In this document: positions 23,516 to 31,552 of the stretch, piece after piece
Layout: each line of letters opens with the position of its first letter
Position numbering within the stretch: the first letter of the stretch is position 1
Source: Paraplanobispora takensis
Lineage (GTDB): Bacteria; Actinomycetota; Actinomycetes; Streptosporangiales; Streptosporangiaceae
NCBI RefSeq assembly: GCF_016863195.1
Contig: NZ_BOOK01000048.1
Span: forward strand, 1 to 64,000
Reading direction: 5' to 3'
Length of the DNA stretch: 64,000 bases
Program-made: the position numbers and the translations under genes
The notes under the pieces: model-generated
What the model was told of the DNA's origin: nothing
Databases searched by the model: none
Seen by the model: the letters and a program-made list of their open reading frames with translations, nothing else

Positions 23516-24991
23516 ATGAGTACCGCAGACATGCCGGCGGACAGGCCGGCCGCGCAGTCGGCGGCCAAGGCGGAGGCCGGAAGCCGGGCACCGACGGTGG
23601 TCTGGATCTCCTGGGTCGCCTTGGCGCTGATGACGACGAGCTCGGTCGCCAGCCTGCGGCCGTCTCCGACGATGGCCGTGTACGGGCTGGCGTGTGTGTT
23701 CCTGTACCTGGTACCGGCGATCGCGTTCCTCCTGCCCACCTCGCTCGTCTCCGCGGAGCTTGCCTCGGGATGGGAGGGCGGCGTCTACAAGTGGGTGTCG
23801 GAGGGGATCTCCAAGCCCATGGGGTTCCTGGCCGTGTGGTGCCAGTTCGCGATGACGATCTTCTACTATCCGAGCCTGCTCGGCTTCGTGGCCGGCACTC
23901 TGGCGTACGTCTTCAACCCGGACCTCGCGACCAGCGGCGTGTGGACCGCGATCGTGATCATGGTGACGTACTGGGCCGGGGTCTGGGTCTCCTCGCGCGG
24001 CACGAAGGGCGTGGCCGGTCTCGCCAGCGGCGGCCTGATCATCGGGACTCTCATACCGGGCGCGGTGCTGGTCACCCTCGGCCTCGTCTTCCTGGGGCAG
24101 GGCAACCCGTCGGCCGCGCCGATGGACGCCGCCCACTTCCTGCCCGAGTGGGCGGGCATCGCGAGTCTCGTGCTGATCGTGAACAACTTCCTGTCCTACT
24201 CGGGCATGGAGATGAACGCCGTGCACGTGTCGTCGCTGCGTGATCCCCGCAAGGAGTTCCCCCGTTCCATCTTCCTGGCCACCGGGCTGGTTCTGCTGAT
24301 CTTCATCCTCCCCGCGCTGGCGATCAGCTGGGTGGTGCCGGCCGAGGAGCTCTCGCTGACCGCCGGCGTGATGCAGGCGTTCGACGCGGTGTTCGCCCAG
24401 TTCGGCTCGCAGTGGCTGACGCCGATCGTGGGGATCATGCTGGTCACGGCGTCACTCGGCGGCATGCTCACCTGGCTGGCCGGTCCGTCGAAGGGCCTGT
24501 TGCTGATCTCCCGCCAGGAGGGCTACCTGCCGCCGTTCCTGCAGCGGCTGAACAAGCACGGCATCCAGCAGAACATCCTGGTCACGCAGGGTCTCATCAC
24601 CACGGCGATCGCGCTCTGCTACGCGTTCATCCCGGATGTCTCGAGCGCCTACTGGATCTTCTCCGTGATCACGACGCAGGTCTATCTGATCATGTACCTG
24701 CTGATGTTCGTGGCGGCGATCCAGCTGCGCCGCAAGCAGCCCGACCACCCGCGCGGGTACCGGGCGCCGATGCTGATCAGCATGTGCGGCATCGGGTTCG
24801 CCGCGTCGCTGGCCGCGCTGCTCGTCGGGTTCATCCCGCCGTCGCAGTTCGGCTCGGGCAGTCCCGGCGTGTACTTCCTGATCGTGGCCGGCGGCGCCCT
24901 GGGGCTCGGGCTGCTCGTGCCGTACCTGTTCCACAGGTTCCGCAAGCCGTCGTGGAAGCAGCCGGAACAGCCGGAGGCGAGCGTGTCATGA
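23516..24991 (+). CDS. APC-family amino-acid permease
   Basis: 491 residues from ATG 23516 (GTGAGG 5-6 nt upstream). Twelve membrane segments with the APC pattern: WISWVALALMTTSSVASLRP at segment 1, a SAELASGWEGGVYKWVSEG loop and the SYSGMEMNAVHVSSLRDP region. The overall look is that of the glutamate/GABA antiporter-like subgroup. The 252-bp leader holds several short GC stems but nothing I can name as a riboswitch. The stop overlaps the next start (ATGA). Confidence 0.88.
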   Translation: MSTADMPADRPAAQSAAKAEAGSRAPTVVWISWVALALMTTSSVASLRPSPTMAVYGLACVFLYLVPAIAFLLPTSLVSAELASGWEGGVYKWVSEGISKPMGFLAVWCQFAMTIFYYPSLLGFVAGTLAYVFNPDLATSGVWTAIVIMVTYWAGVWVSSRGTKGVAGLASGGLIIGTLIPGAVLVTLGLVFLGQGNPSAAPMDAAHFLPEWAGIASLVLIVNNFLSYSGMEMNAVHVSSLRDPRKEFPRSIFLATGLVLLIFILPALAISWVVPAEELSLTAGVMQAFDAVFAQFGSQWLTPIVGIMLVTASLGGMLTWLAGPSKGLLLISRQEGYLPPFLQRLNKHGIQQNILVTQGLITTAIALCYAFIPDVSSAYWIFSVITTQVYLIMYLLMFVAAIQLRRKQPDHPRGYRAPMLISMCGIGFAASLAALLVGFIPPSQFGSGSPGVYFLIVAGGALGLGLLVPYLFHRFRKPSWKQPEQPEASVS

Positions 24992-25434
24992 CCACCACAC
25001 GGGATTCGACGCGGTTCCAGCGCATGGTCGTCTACATCCTGGGCGCCTCCGTGGTCGCGGGCATGATGCTCACGGCCCTGCTCCTCCACCGGTCGAACGA
25101 GTCGACGGAGACGGCGCAGGCGAAGGCCGACCAGCTCATAGCCGCGCTCCAGCAGGCCGGTGCCGTGCACGTCCCCTCGCAGGAGCAGATCGTCGGAGTC
25201 CTCGGGGACGACGGCGGAGCCGCCTGCTCCGACCCGGGCAGCGCGCTCGCCGGCGGTGCGCTCCACAGTCAGCTGGCCAACGGCGCCGGGGGACCGGGGA
25301 CGCGGCCGGTCATCGCCGACAGCAAGGTCGTCCAGGGTCAGTTGCTCATCCTCCAGATCTACTGCCCCGACGAGCTCGCGGAGTTCGAGCAGACGGTCGA
25401 GGATCTCAAGTTCGAGGATGTCGTGAAGCCGTGA
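24988..25434 (+). CDS. membrane-anchored hypothetical protein
   Basis: 148 residues with one N-terminal membrane helix (about 13-33) and an outer soluble domain containing two cysteines (AACSDPG, IYCPDE) that may form a disulfide. It is coupled by 4-bp overlaps to the permease and to the dipeptidase, so it probably serves the same uptake system. Family not recognised. Confidence 0.75.
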   Translation: MTTTRDSTRFQRMVVYILGASVVAGMMLTALLLHRSNESTETAQAKADQLIAALQQAGAVHVPSQEQIVGVLGDDGGAACSDPGSALAGGALHSQLANGAGGPGTRPVIADSKVVQGQLLILQIYCPDELAEFEQTVEDLKFEDVVKP

Positions 25435-26786
25435 ACGAGATGGAGATGCGGAACGCGATCGCCGCGTTGATGCCGCGGGCGCGTGAGGAGCTCGCGGAAC
25501 TCGTCGCGATCAGGTCGGTGGCCGACTCCCGTCAGTTCCCGCCCGAGGAGTGCGAGGCGGCGGCCGTGTGGGTCCGCGACAAGTTCGCCGAAGCGGGCTT
25601 CTCCGACGCACGGCTGGAGGAGACCGCCGACGGGAGCAGGGCCGTCGTGGGATACCGGCCGGGTCCCGGCGCCGATGCGCCCACCGTGCTGCTGTACGCC
25701 CACTACGACGTGCAGCCGCCGCTGAACGAGGCAGCCTGGCGCACCCCGCCCTTCGAACTCACCGAGGTCGGCGGGCGCTGGTACGGCCGCGGCGCCGCCG
25801 ACTGCAAGGGCAACATCCTCATGCACCTCACCGCGCTCCGCGCCCTCGGCGGGAGCGTGCCGGTCAATCTGAAGCTGGTCGTCGAAGGGTCCGAGGAACA
25901 GGGCACCGGCGGCCTGGAGGCCTTCGTCCCGGACCACGCCGACCTTCTGCGCGCGGACGCGATCCTGATCTGCGACACCGGCAACGCCGCGGTGGGCCGG
26001 CCGGCCGTCACGGTGAGCCTGCGCGGAATGATCAACGTGGTGGTGACGGTCGAGGCGCTCGGCTCCGAGGTGCACTCCGGCATGTTCGGAGGCGCGGCGC
26101 CGGACGCCCTGGCCGCCCTCGTCGCGATGCTGGCGACCCTCCGCGACGACCGGGGCAACACCACGGTCAAAGGCCTGGACAACAGCCAGACCTGGACCGG
26201 TGATCCCTACCCGCCCGAGCAGTTCCGTCAGGACGTCGGCGCACTGGGAGGCGTCTCGCTGCTGGGGAGCGGGAGCGTCTCCGACATGATCTGGGCGCGT
26301 CCCGCCGTGACCGTCCTGGGCATCGACTGCCCGCCCGTCGTGGGGTCGGCGGCGGCCATCGTCCCGCGGACGGCCGCCCGCCTCAATCTGCGCGTCCCTC
26401 CCGGGATGTCCCCCGATCAGGCCCGCGCCGCCCTCCTCGAACATCTGCGGGCGGCGGCGCCCTGGGGCGTCCGGGTCTCGGTCGAGGTGGAGGCGGAGGG
26501 CGCGCCGTTCCTGGCGTCCGTCGACGGTCCCGCCTACCGGGCGATGGCCGGCGCCATGCTGGAGGCCTACGGCACGTCGATGGTCACCCTGGGGCAGGGC
26601 GGGTCGATCCCGCTGTGCAACGTGTTCGCCGGCGTCTACCCGGAGGCGGAGATCATCTTGATGGGCGTCGAGGAACCCCTGACCCTCATGCACGCCCCGA
26701 ACGAGAGCGTCGATCCCGGCGAGATCGCGAACATGGCGCTGGCCGAGGCGTTGTTCCTCCGGCGGTACGCGACCGCCGGCCGGTGA
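25431..26786 (+). CDS. M20-family metallodipeptidase
   Basis: 451 residues, GTG start overlapping the upstream stop (GTGA). The M20 motifs are present: LLYAHYDVQP (His and Asp), GRGAADCKGN (bridging Asp), EGSEEQGTGG (catalytic Glu-Glu) and DTGNAA; a dimerisation lid lies in the middle. Members hydrolyse dipeptides using two zinc ions. In this operon it would split dipeptides taken up or produced by the upstream genes. Confidence 0.92.
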   Translation: MNEMEMRNAIAALMPRAREELAELVAIRSVADSRQFPPEECEAAAVWVRDKFAEAGFSDARLEETADGSRAVVGYRPGPGADAPTVLLYAHYDVQPPLNEAAWRTPPFELTEVGGRWYGRGAADCKGNILMHLTALRALGGSVPVNLKLVVEGSEEQGTGGLEAFVPDHADLLRADAILICDTGNAAVGRPAVTVSLRGMINVVVTVEALGSEVHSGMFGGAAPDALAALVAMLATLRDDRGNTTVKGLDNSQTWTGDPYPPEQFRQDVGALGGVSLLGSGSVSDMIWARPAVTVLGIDCPPVVGSAAAIVPRTAARLNLRVPPGMSPDQARAALLEHLRAAAPWGVRVSVEVEAEGAPFLASVDGPAYRAMAGAMLEAYGTSMVTLGQGGSIPLCNVFAGVYPEAEIILMGVEEPLTLMHAPNESVDPGEIANMALAEALFLRRYATAGR

Positions 26787-26796
26787 GGCGGGGGCG

Positions 26797-26830
26797 GAAA
26801 GCCCCGCACGGATCACCGTGCGGGGCTTTC
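26797..26830 (+). terminator. terminator of the peptide-use operon
   Basis: GAAAGCCCCGCACGG-ATCA-CCGTGCGGGGCTTTC, a perfect 15-bp stem 10 bp after the dipeptidase stop. Confidence 0.9.
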
Positions 26831-26861
26831 CGGTCTCCGGCGCGGCAGTCATTGCACCATC

Positions 26862-26894
26862 TGGTTCAGTGTTTTATAGTGAACCACATGGTTC
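26862..26894. promoter_or_regulatory. ArsR autoregulatory operators
   Basis: TGGTTCA (26862-26868) and TGAACCA (26880-26886) form one inverted repeat, and GAACCA-CA-TGGTTC (26881-26894) a second that overlaps the start codon. All three half sites share TGGTTC. This is a typical ArsR-type operator array over the promoter and start of the regulator's own gene. Confidence 0.75.
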
Positions 26895-27223
26895 AGCAAG
26901 AGGTCCTTGATCGGACGTTCGCGGCCCTGGCGGACGCCACGCGACGACAGATCCTCATCCGGCTCGGCCGGGGGCCCGCCTCCATCGGTGAGCTGGCCGA
27001 ACCGTTCGGCATGTCGCTCACCGGCATGAAGAAGCACGTACACGTCCTGGAGAACGCCGGCCTGGTCACCACGGAGAAAGTCGGCCGGTCGCGGCAATGC
27101 CGCCTGGGGACCGAACGCCTGGAGGACGCCATGTCCTGGATCCGGTTCTACCAACGGCTCTGGGAACGCCGGCTCGACGGCCTCGACGCCTACTTCACCC
27201 TCACCAAGGAAGACGACCGATGA
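26888..27223 (+). CDS. ArsR-family regulator
   Basis: 111 residues. Winged helix: ALADATRRQILIRLGRGPASIGELAEPFGMSLTGMKKHVHVLENAGLV. No metal-binding Cys pair is seen, so it is of the SRPBCC-linked subclass and not an arsenic sensor. It overlaps the SRPBCC gene by 4 bp, the standard ArsR/AHSA1 pairing. The start codon lies within its own operator, so the protein should block both transcription and initiation. Confidence 0.9.
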   Translation: MVQQEVLDRTFAALADATRRQILIRLGRGPASIGELAEPFGMSLTGMKKHVHVLENAGLVTTEKVGRSRQCRLGTERLEDAMSWIRFYQRLWERRLDGLDAYFTLTKEDDR

Positions 27224-27690
27224 CCCAGAACACCGAAACCTCGCAACTGCGCATGACCCGCGTCCTGCCCGTCGGCCCGGAAGCGGTCTTCGACGCCTAC
27301 ACCGACGCCGAGAAGCAGAAGATCTGGTTCAGCATCCTCGACGAGAAGCCCGGCATCGTCGAGATCGACGTCGACCTGCGCGTCGGAGGACGGCAGACCG
27401 CGGTGTGGGGGCCGGATCCCGACACCCTGTTCAGGGAGACGCAGACCTTCCTGGTCATCGACCGTCCGCATCGCCTGGTCACCGAATCCGTCGGCAGCAG
27501 CCCGGACGGCATGACCATGACGACCACGGTCGAGGTCACGTTCGAGGCACACGAGGGCGGAACGCTCCTCACGGTGGTGCAGAGCGGGTTCCCGACGTCG
27601 GAGACGCGCGACTTCTTCGTGCAGGAGGTCTGGGTCGGAGCGCTCGACCGGATCGAGGCGTACCTGCGGCGGGAGCAGGGCCGGTCCTGA
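27220..27690 (+). CDS. SRPBCC (AHSA1-like) protein
   Basis: 156 residues with the START-like fold of the AHSA1/CalC family: TRVLPVGPEAVFDAYTDAEKQKIWF, a V-G--Q variable centre, and LTVVQSGFPTSETRDFFVQEVWVGALDRIEAYL at the end. These bind small hydrophobic ligands. Coupled to the ArsR gene and probably under its control. Confidence 0.88.
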   Translation: MTQNTETSQLRMTRVLPVGPEAVFDAYTDAEKQKIWFSILDEKPGIVEIDVDLRVGGRQTAVWGPDPDTLFRETQTFLVIDRPHRLVTESVGSSPDGMTMTTTVEVTFEAHEGGTLLTVVQSGFPTSETRDFFVQEVWVGALDRIEAYLRREQGRS

Positions 27691-27711
27691 CGGAGGGAAC
27701 GGACGGTCACC

Positions 27712-28227
27712 ATGAACCCGTCGAAGGACACGCGCGATCACGCACCCGGGAGCTCGAAGAGGCACGGCCCCGGCAGATTTCTCACCGTCGTGGCGACCGT
27801 GGCGGCCGCGGTGGTCCTCAATCTCGTCGTCTACGGGCTCGGGCGCGCCGCCGGCGGCGACTTCCGGTTCACCGCCTCGGGGGTGCCGGCCGAGGTCGAC
27901 GCGATCACCGTCGCCGGCTTCACCGTGCTGCCGCTGCTGGCGGGGATGACCCTGGTGGCGGCGCTCGTACGGATCTGGCCGTGGGTGGTGAACGCGGCAC
28001 TGGCCGTCGCCCCGGCGCTGGCGCTCGGCACCATCCTGATCATGACGATTCCCGCCGACCTCGATATCACCAGCAAGATCACGTTAGCGTCGTGCCACGT
28101 CGCACTCGTGCCCGTGACGGTCGCCGGGCTGCTGACACTGCGCAGGCGCCGCGATGAACGGACCGCCTCGCATCCGCCTGCCGTGGAGACGGGTCTGTCC
28201 GAGTCCGCCGGTCATGACGCCGGATGA
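27712..28227 (+). CDS. DUF6069 membrane protein
   Basis: 171 residues with four membrane helices (about 24-44, 63-86, 92-112, 120-142), matching the small actinobacterial DUF6069 family. It begins 21 bp after the SRPBCC gene with GGAGGG upstream, so it is the third gene of the ArsR operon. Function unknown. Confidence 0.8.
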   Translation: MNPSKDTRDHAPGSSKRHGPGRFLTVVATVAAAVVLNLVVYGLGRAAGGDFRFTASGVPAEVDAITVAGFTVLPLLAGMTLVAALVRIWPWVVNAALAVAPALALGTILIMTIPADLDITSKITLASCHVALVPVTVAGLLTLRRRRDERTASHPPAVETGLSESAGHDAG

Positions 28228-28255
28228 GTGCGGGGACGGCGACGTCCCCGCACTC
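28226..28255 (+). terminator. terminator of the ArsR operon
   Basis: GAGTGCGGGGAC-GGCGAC-GTCCCCGCACTC, a perfect 12-bp stem overlapping the stop codon of the DUF6069 gene. Confidence 0.85.
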
Positions 28256-28328
28256 GGGCCGATCTCGACCGGCGTTCACCACTGTCCGGTCACAACGCCC
28301 GGCCCCCGCCGGCGGGCGTCGCGGCGGG

Positions 28329-29726
28329 TCATCGGACCGGGTCGCGGACGCCCTCCACGATCTTGTCCAGTTCGCCGGCCAGATCGGGACTGACCTTGAC
28401 GTGGACGGCGACGTAGGGGTTCTCCCAGAAGGCTCCGCGCCGACCGGCTGAGTCGGTGGTCCGTATCGCCACCGAGCGACTTCCCACGCGGCCGGGCTGT
28501 CGCTGCTCCCCGCGCAGGAACTCGTCGACCCACTGGCTGCTGTGCAGCACCGCGCCGCGGGCCACGGTGATCTCGACCTCGCGGCGGCCGTCCGACCAGC
28601 GACCGGTCGTCGCGCTCCAGTCGGTGCCGAGCCGCGTGCGGTCCCCGGGCGCCCGCCGGAGGCCGGGGGGCAGGTAGGTGACGCCGACGTAGTCGACCGG
28701 TTCGCCGGACACCGGGGGTGGCTCGGCGGGGACGACCCCGCTTACGATCCGGTCCAGTTCGGGTTCGAGATCCTGGCTGACGGCCAGGATGTATCCCAGC
28801 CCCGGCCTCTCCAGCCACAGACGCGCGTGTGCCTGCGGCCGGTCGGAGTCGGCGGCCAGGACGGCCCGGTATCCCGGTTTGCCGCCGACCTCCTGCGGAG
28901 TACCGGTGGACAGGCGCTGGTGGGCCCTGGCCCAGGCGAGCAGCTTCTCCGCGTCCGCGGCACCTGTCCCGCGTACCGCCAGAAGCCGCACCGAGGCGCC
29001 GTGGTCCCCGTTCCACTGCATCTGGGTCCAGGCGCCGGGGTGGCGCACGACGGTGACGGGCTCGTGGGGGTGCACCCCGGAGGGAAGGTGGGTCAGACGC
29101 AGGTTCTCGAAGATCCCGCCGGTGGGATCGCCGGGCTCGAGGCCGTCGGCGATGGCCCGCAGGTCGTTCCGGTGCCGCGCGCCCACGGTGACGCGCAGGG
29201 CCAGGTTCGACTGCTCCGCCCAGGCGAGGTCGTCACCCGCAGGGCTGAGGAGCCCAGGGCGCCCGCGCAGGGACGTCGCGACGCCTCCGCGCAGCGTGTC
29301 GTCCGCCTCCTGGAGCTTGTCCAGCATGCGCCCACGGTCTCCGCTCCCGGGAATCACAGGGCGGTAGACCGTGACGCGGACCAGGTTGTCTCCCGAGCCC
29401 CAGATCGCACTGGTCCCGGACAGGTCCGCGGGGTGGACCTGATCCTGTTCCGGCGCGCCGAGATCGGCGGGAAGGTATCCGACCCGGACCCCGTCGACGA
29501 CGGTCGACACGGTGGGGGAGGCCACACCGCTCATCTGTGTCTCCAGATAGACCGGTACGGCCGCCGCCCCGGTCACGATCACCGCGGCCGCGGCGACCAT
29601 CGCCGGCCGGGACCTCCTCCGCCGGCGCGCGCGCCGCATGGCCTGCCGGGCGAGGTCCGGCGGGGCGCCGAGAGAGGAGGTCTCCTCGATCATCGCCTGG
29701 CGGAGTTCCTGCTCAAGGTTCGACAC
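28329..29726 (-). CDS. membrane partner (anti-sigma-like) of the ECF sigma factor
   Basis: 465 residues. A basic cytoplasmic N-terminus of about 40 residues (MRRARRRRRSRP) precedes one membrane helix (about 42-60). The outer part contains two related units: each starts V-DGVRVGYLPADLG or V-DYVGVTYLPPGLR and ends with DLEPELDRIVSGV or DLAGELDKIVEGV, so it arose by duplication. No zinc-binding HxxxCxxC is seen. It overlaps the sigma gene by 14 bp. The position argues for a regulator of that sigma factor; direct anti-sigma activity is inferred. Confidence 0.75.
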   Translation of the reverse strand: MSNLEQELRQAMIEETSSLGAPPDLARQAMRRARRRRRSRPAMVAAAAVIVTGAAAVPVYLETQMSGVASPTVSTVVDGVRVGYLPADLGAPEQDQVHPADLSGTSAIWGSGDNLVRVTVYRPVIPGSGDRGRMLDKLQEADDTLRGGVATSLRGRPGLLSPAGDDLAWAEQSNLALRVTVGARHRNDLRAIADGLEPGDPTGGIFENLRLTHLPSGVHPHEPVTVVRHPGAWTQMQWNGDHGASVRLLAVRGTGAADAEKLLAWARAHQRLSTGTPQEVGGKPGYRAVLAADSDRPQAHARLWLERPGLGYILAVSQDLEPELDRIVSGVVPAEPPPVSGEPVDYVGVTYLPPGLRRAPGDRTRLGTDWSATTGRWSDGRREVEITVARGAVLHSSQWVDEFLRGEQRQPGRVGSRSVAIRTTDSAGRRGAFWENPYVAVHVKVSPDLAGELDKIVEGVRDPVR

Positions 29727-30261
29727 GGGGCAACGCCTCCTCGCGGAAACCGGCGCCGATCAGGGCGCGCAACCGGGCCAGGGCCTTGGACGTCTGGCTT
29801 TTGACTGTTCCGACCGAGCAGCCCAGGATCTCGGCGGTCTGGGCCTCGGTCAGGTCCTCGAAGAAGCGCAGGACCAGGACCGCCCGCTGGCGGGGCGCCA
29901 GGGAGCGAAGGCCGATCATCAGGGTCTGGCGGAGTTCGACACCGGACATGGCGTCCGGGGCCGGACGCTCGGGCGGCGCGTGGGTGGAGAGGATCTGCAG
30001 GATCGTGTGGCGGCGGGCCCGGCTGATCGCGGTGTTGACGATGATGCGGCGGACGTAGGGCTCGGGGTCGCTGCCGGAGTGCAGGCGGCCCCAGTGGCGG
30101 TAGGCCTTCTCCAGCGCGATCTGCAGCACTTCCTCGGCCTCGTCGCGGGACCCGCAGGTGAGGTGGGCGATCCTGAACAGGCTGGTTCCCCGTGACGCGA
30201 CGAATTCGGTGAACTCCTGATCGCTGTTCACGCTGTCGTCTCCGGTCTCATACCCGTCCAT
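29713..30261 (-). CDS. ECF sigma factor, SigE family
   Basis: Up to 182 residues. Region 2 (FRIAHLTCGSRDEAEEVLQIALEKAYRHW) and region 4 (LAPRQRAVLVLRFFEDLTEAQTAEILGCSVGTVKSQTSKAL) are complete. This is the actinobacterial SigE-type (SACE/ECF41-unrelated) small group. GTG 30231 (VNSDQEFTEF) with GGAG 8 nt upstream is the likelier start, giving 172 residues; ATG 30261 has no ribosome site. It is co-transcribed with the membrane protein. Confidence 0.9.
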   Translation of the reverse strand: MDGYETGDDSVNSDQEFTEFVASRGTSLFRIAHLTCGSRDEAEEVLQIALEKAYRHWGRLHSGSDPEPYVRRIIVNTAISRARRHTILQILSTHAPPERPAPDAMSGVELRQTLMIGLRSLAPRQRAVLVLRFFEDLTEAQTAEILGCSVGTVKSQTSKALARLRALIGAGFREEALPRVEP

Positions 30262-30359
30262 ACGCCCGGCCGGCGTGAAGGGTTGCCGGGACGTCTCAGC
30301 GGATCACGAAGTCCGATGGCCGCAAGTATGGAGCACGTCCGCGACCCGATGCTTCTGCC

Positions 30360-31103
30360 ATGGACGAGACGAACGCGTTTCTGCACGCGCTGACCACCCG
30401 GGAACCGGATGATCCGACGGCCTGTGACGGCTGGCGGGTACGCGATCTCGTGGCGCACATCGTCGCCGGGGCGAAGGAGGAGGCGGAGCTCATCGAGGAC
30501 GCGCTGCGCGGGGTCCCGGGGCGGCCCACCCGGCCGTTCCCGGAGCGGGAGGCGGCGTATGCGGCGATGCCGTACCCCGAGCTGCTGTCGGCGCTGGCGC
30601 TGGAGGGTGTACGGCTGAACGCCGCCGTCCAGGCGCTGGCGGCCGCGGGCGGGACGGTGGAGTTCACCGGCGCGCTCATGACGGGAGCCGATTTCCGCAT
30701 GCACGGCCGTTCGGAACTGGCCCTGCATCGCCGGGACCTCGTGGGCGACGACGAGGTCGGCCGGTGCCTGCTCGCGCAGCCCGAGCTGACCGCTCACGCG
30801 GTCAAGGTGCTGACGGTGATGAGCACCCTGCAGGAGTCGATCGCCACCCGCGCGGCGAGGGCGGCCGGCGCCCCCGCCGGCTTCGCGTTCCGGATGCGCA
30901 GTCCGGGGCGCGGCGACGTCGTCGTGCGCGTCGCGCCCACGCCGTCACTCCAGATGGCGCCTCCCGGTGACGAGCTGCCCGTCGTGCTGTGCTCGGCCGC
31001 GGACCGGCTGCTCGCGCTGTGGGGGCGGCGGCCGGCCGGGGAGCTCGACATGTCCCGGAACCCGGACGTCCGCGCCCTGGTGGAGTCCGTGCTCTACCTC
31101 TGA
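30360..31103 (+). CDS. maleylpyruvate isomerase-type (DinB-like) mycothiol protein
   Basis: 247 residues. The N-terminal mycothiol-binding four-helix domain has TACDGWRVRDLVAHIVAGAKEE and MHGRSELALHRRDLVGDD, with metal-ligand histidines. A C-terminal MDMPI-like domain follows (LLALWGRRPAGELD). Family members are mycothiol-dependent isomerases or S-transferases with varied substrates, so the reaction cannot be fixed. The 3' flank carries several GAGGACCGGCC-type tandem units (about 31100-31160). Confidence 0.82.
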   Translation: MDETNAFLHALTTREPDDPTACDGWRVRDLVAHIVAGAKEEAELIEDALRGVPGRPTRPFPEREAAYAAMPYPELLSALALEGVRLNAAVQALAAAGGTVEFTGALMTGADFRMHGRSELALHRRDLVGDDEVGRCLLAQPELTAHAVKVLTVMSTLQESIATRAARAAGAPAGFAFRMRSPGRGDVVVRVAPTPSLQMAPPGDELPVVLCSAADRLLALWGRRPAGELDMSRNPDVRALVESVLYL

Positions 31104-31165
31104 GGACCGGCCTGAGGACATCTCTGAGGACCGGCCCGAGGACCGGCCCGGCGACCGGCCGGCCG

Positions 31166-31507
31166 TCAGGCCGGGGAGGCCCCGCGGGAGCCGTAGGCCG
31201 GGCCGAACACGACCAGCAGGGCCAGGTCCTCGGTGACGTCCGCGAAGCGGTGCTCCTCGCCCGCCGGAACGAAGATCACCGCGCCGGGGCCGACCTCGGC
31301 CTCGCCGCTCGGCGTCACGATCCGGGCCCGGCCGGTGGTCACCACATAGATCTCGTCCTCGGTGTGCGGGCTCTGGCCGTCGGTCCCGCCCGCCGGGATG
31401 CAGTACGTCCCGACGGAGAGGTCCGCCACCTTGAGGTGCTCGACCCAGTCGCCGGCGGCCCCGGCGGCCGGCTGCGCCCACTGCCCCGCACCCTTGATGA
31501 TCTCCAT
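31166..31507 (-). CDS. cupin-domain protein
   Basis: 113 residues with both cupin motifs: G-SPHTEDEIYVVTTGRARIV and GPGAVIFVPAGEEHRFADV, supplying the His/Glu metal site. Single-domain cupin; substrate unknown. It stands alone, convergent with the DinB-like gene. Confidence 0.87.
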   Translation of the reverse strand: MEIIKGAGQWAQPAAGAAGDWVEHLKVADLSVGTYCIPAGGTDGQSPHTEDEIYVVTTGRARIVTPSGEAEVGPGAVIFVPAGEEHRFADVTEDLALLVVFGPAYGSRGASPA

Positions 31508-31552
31508 GTCGTGACCTTACCGGCAGGCCGGCCGGGGGTCACCGCCCGGACC

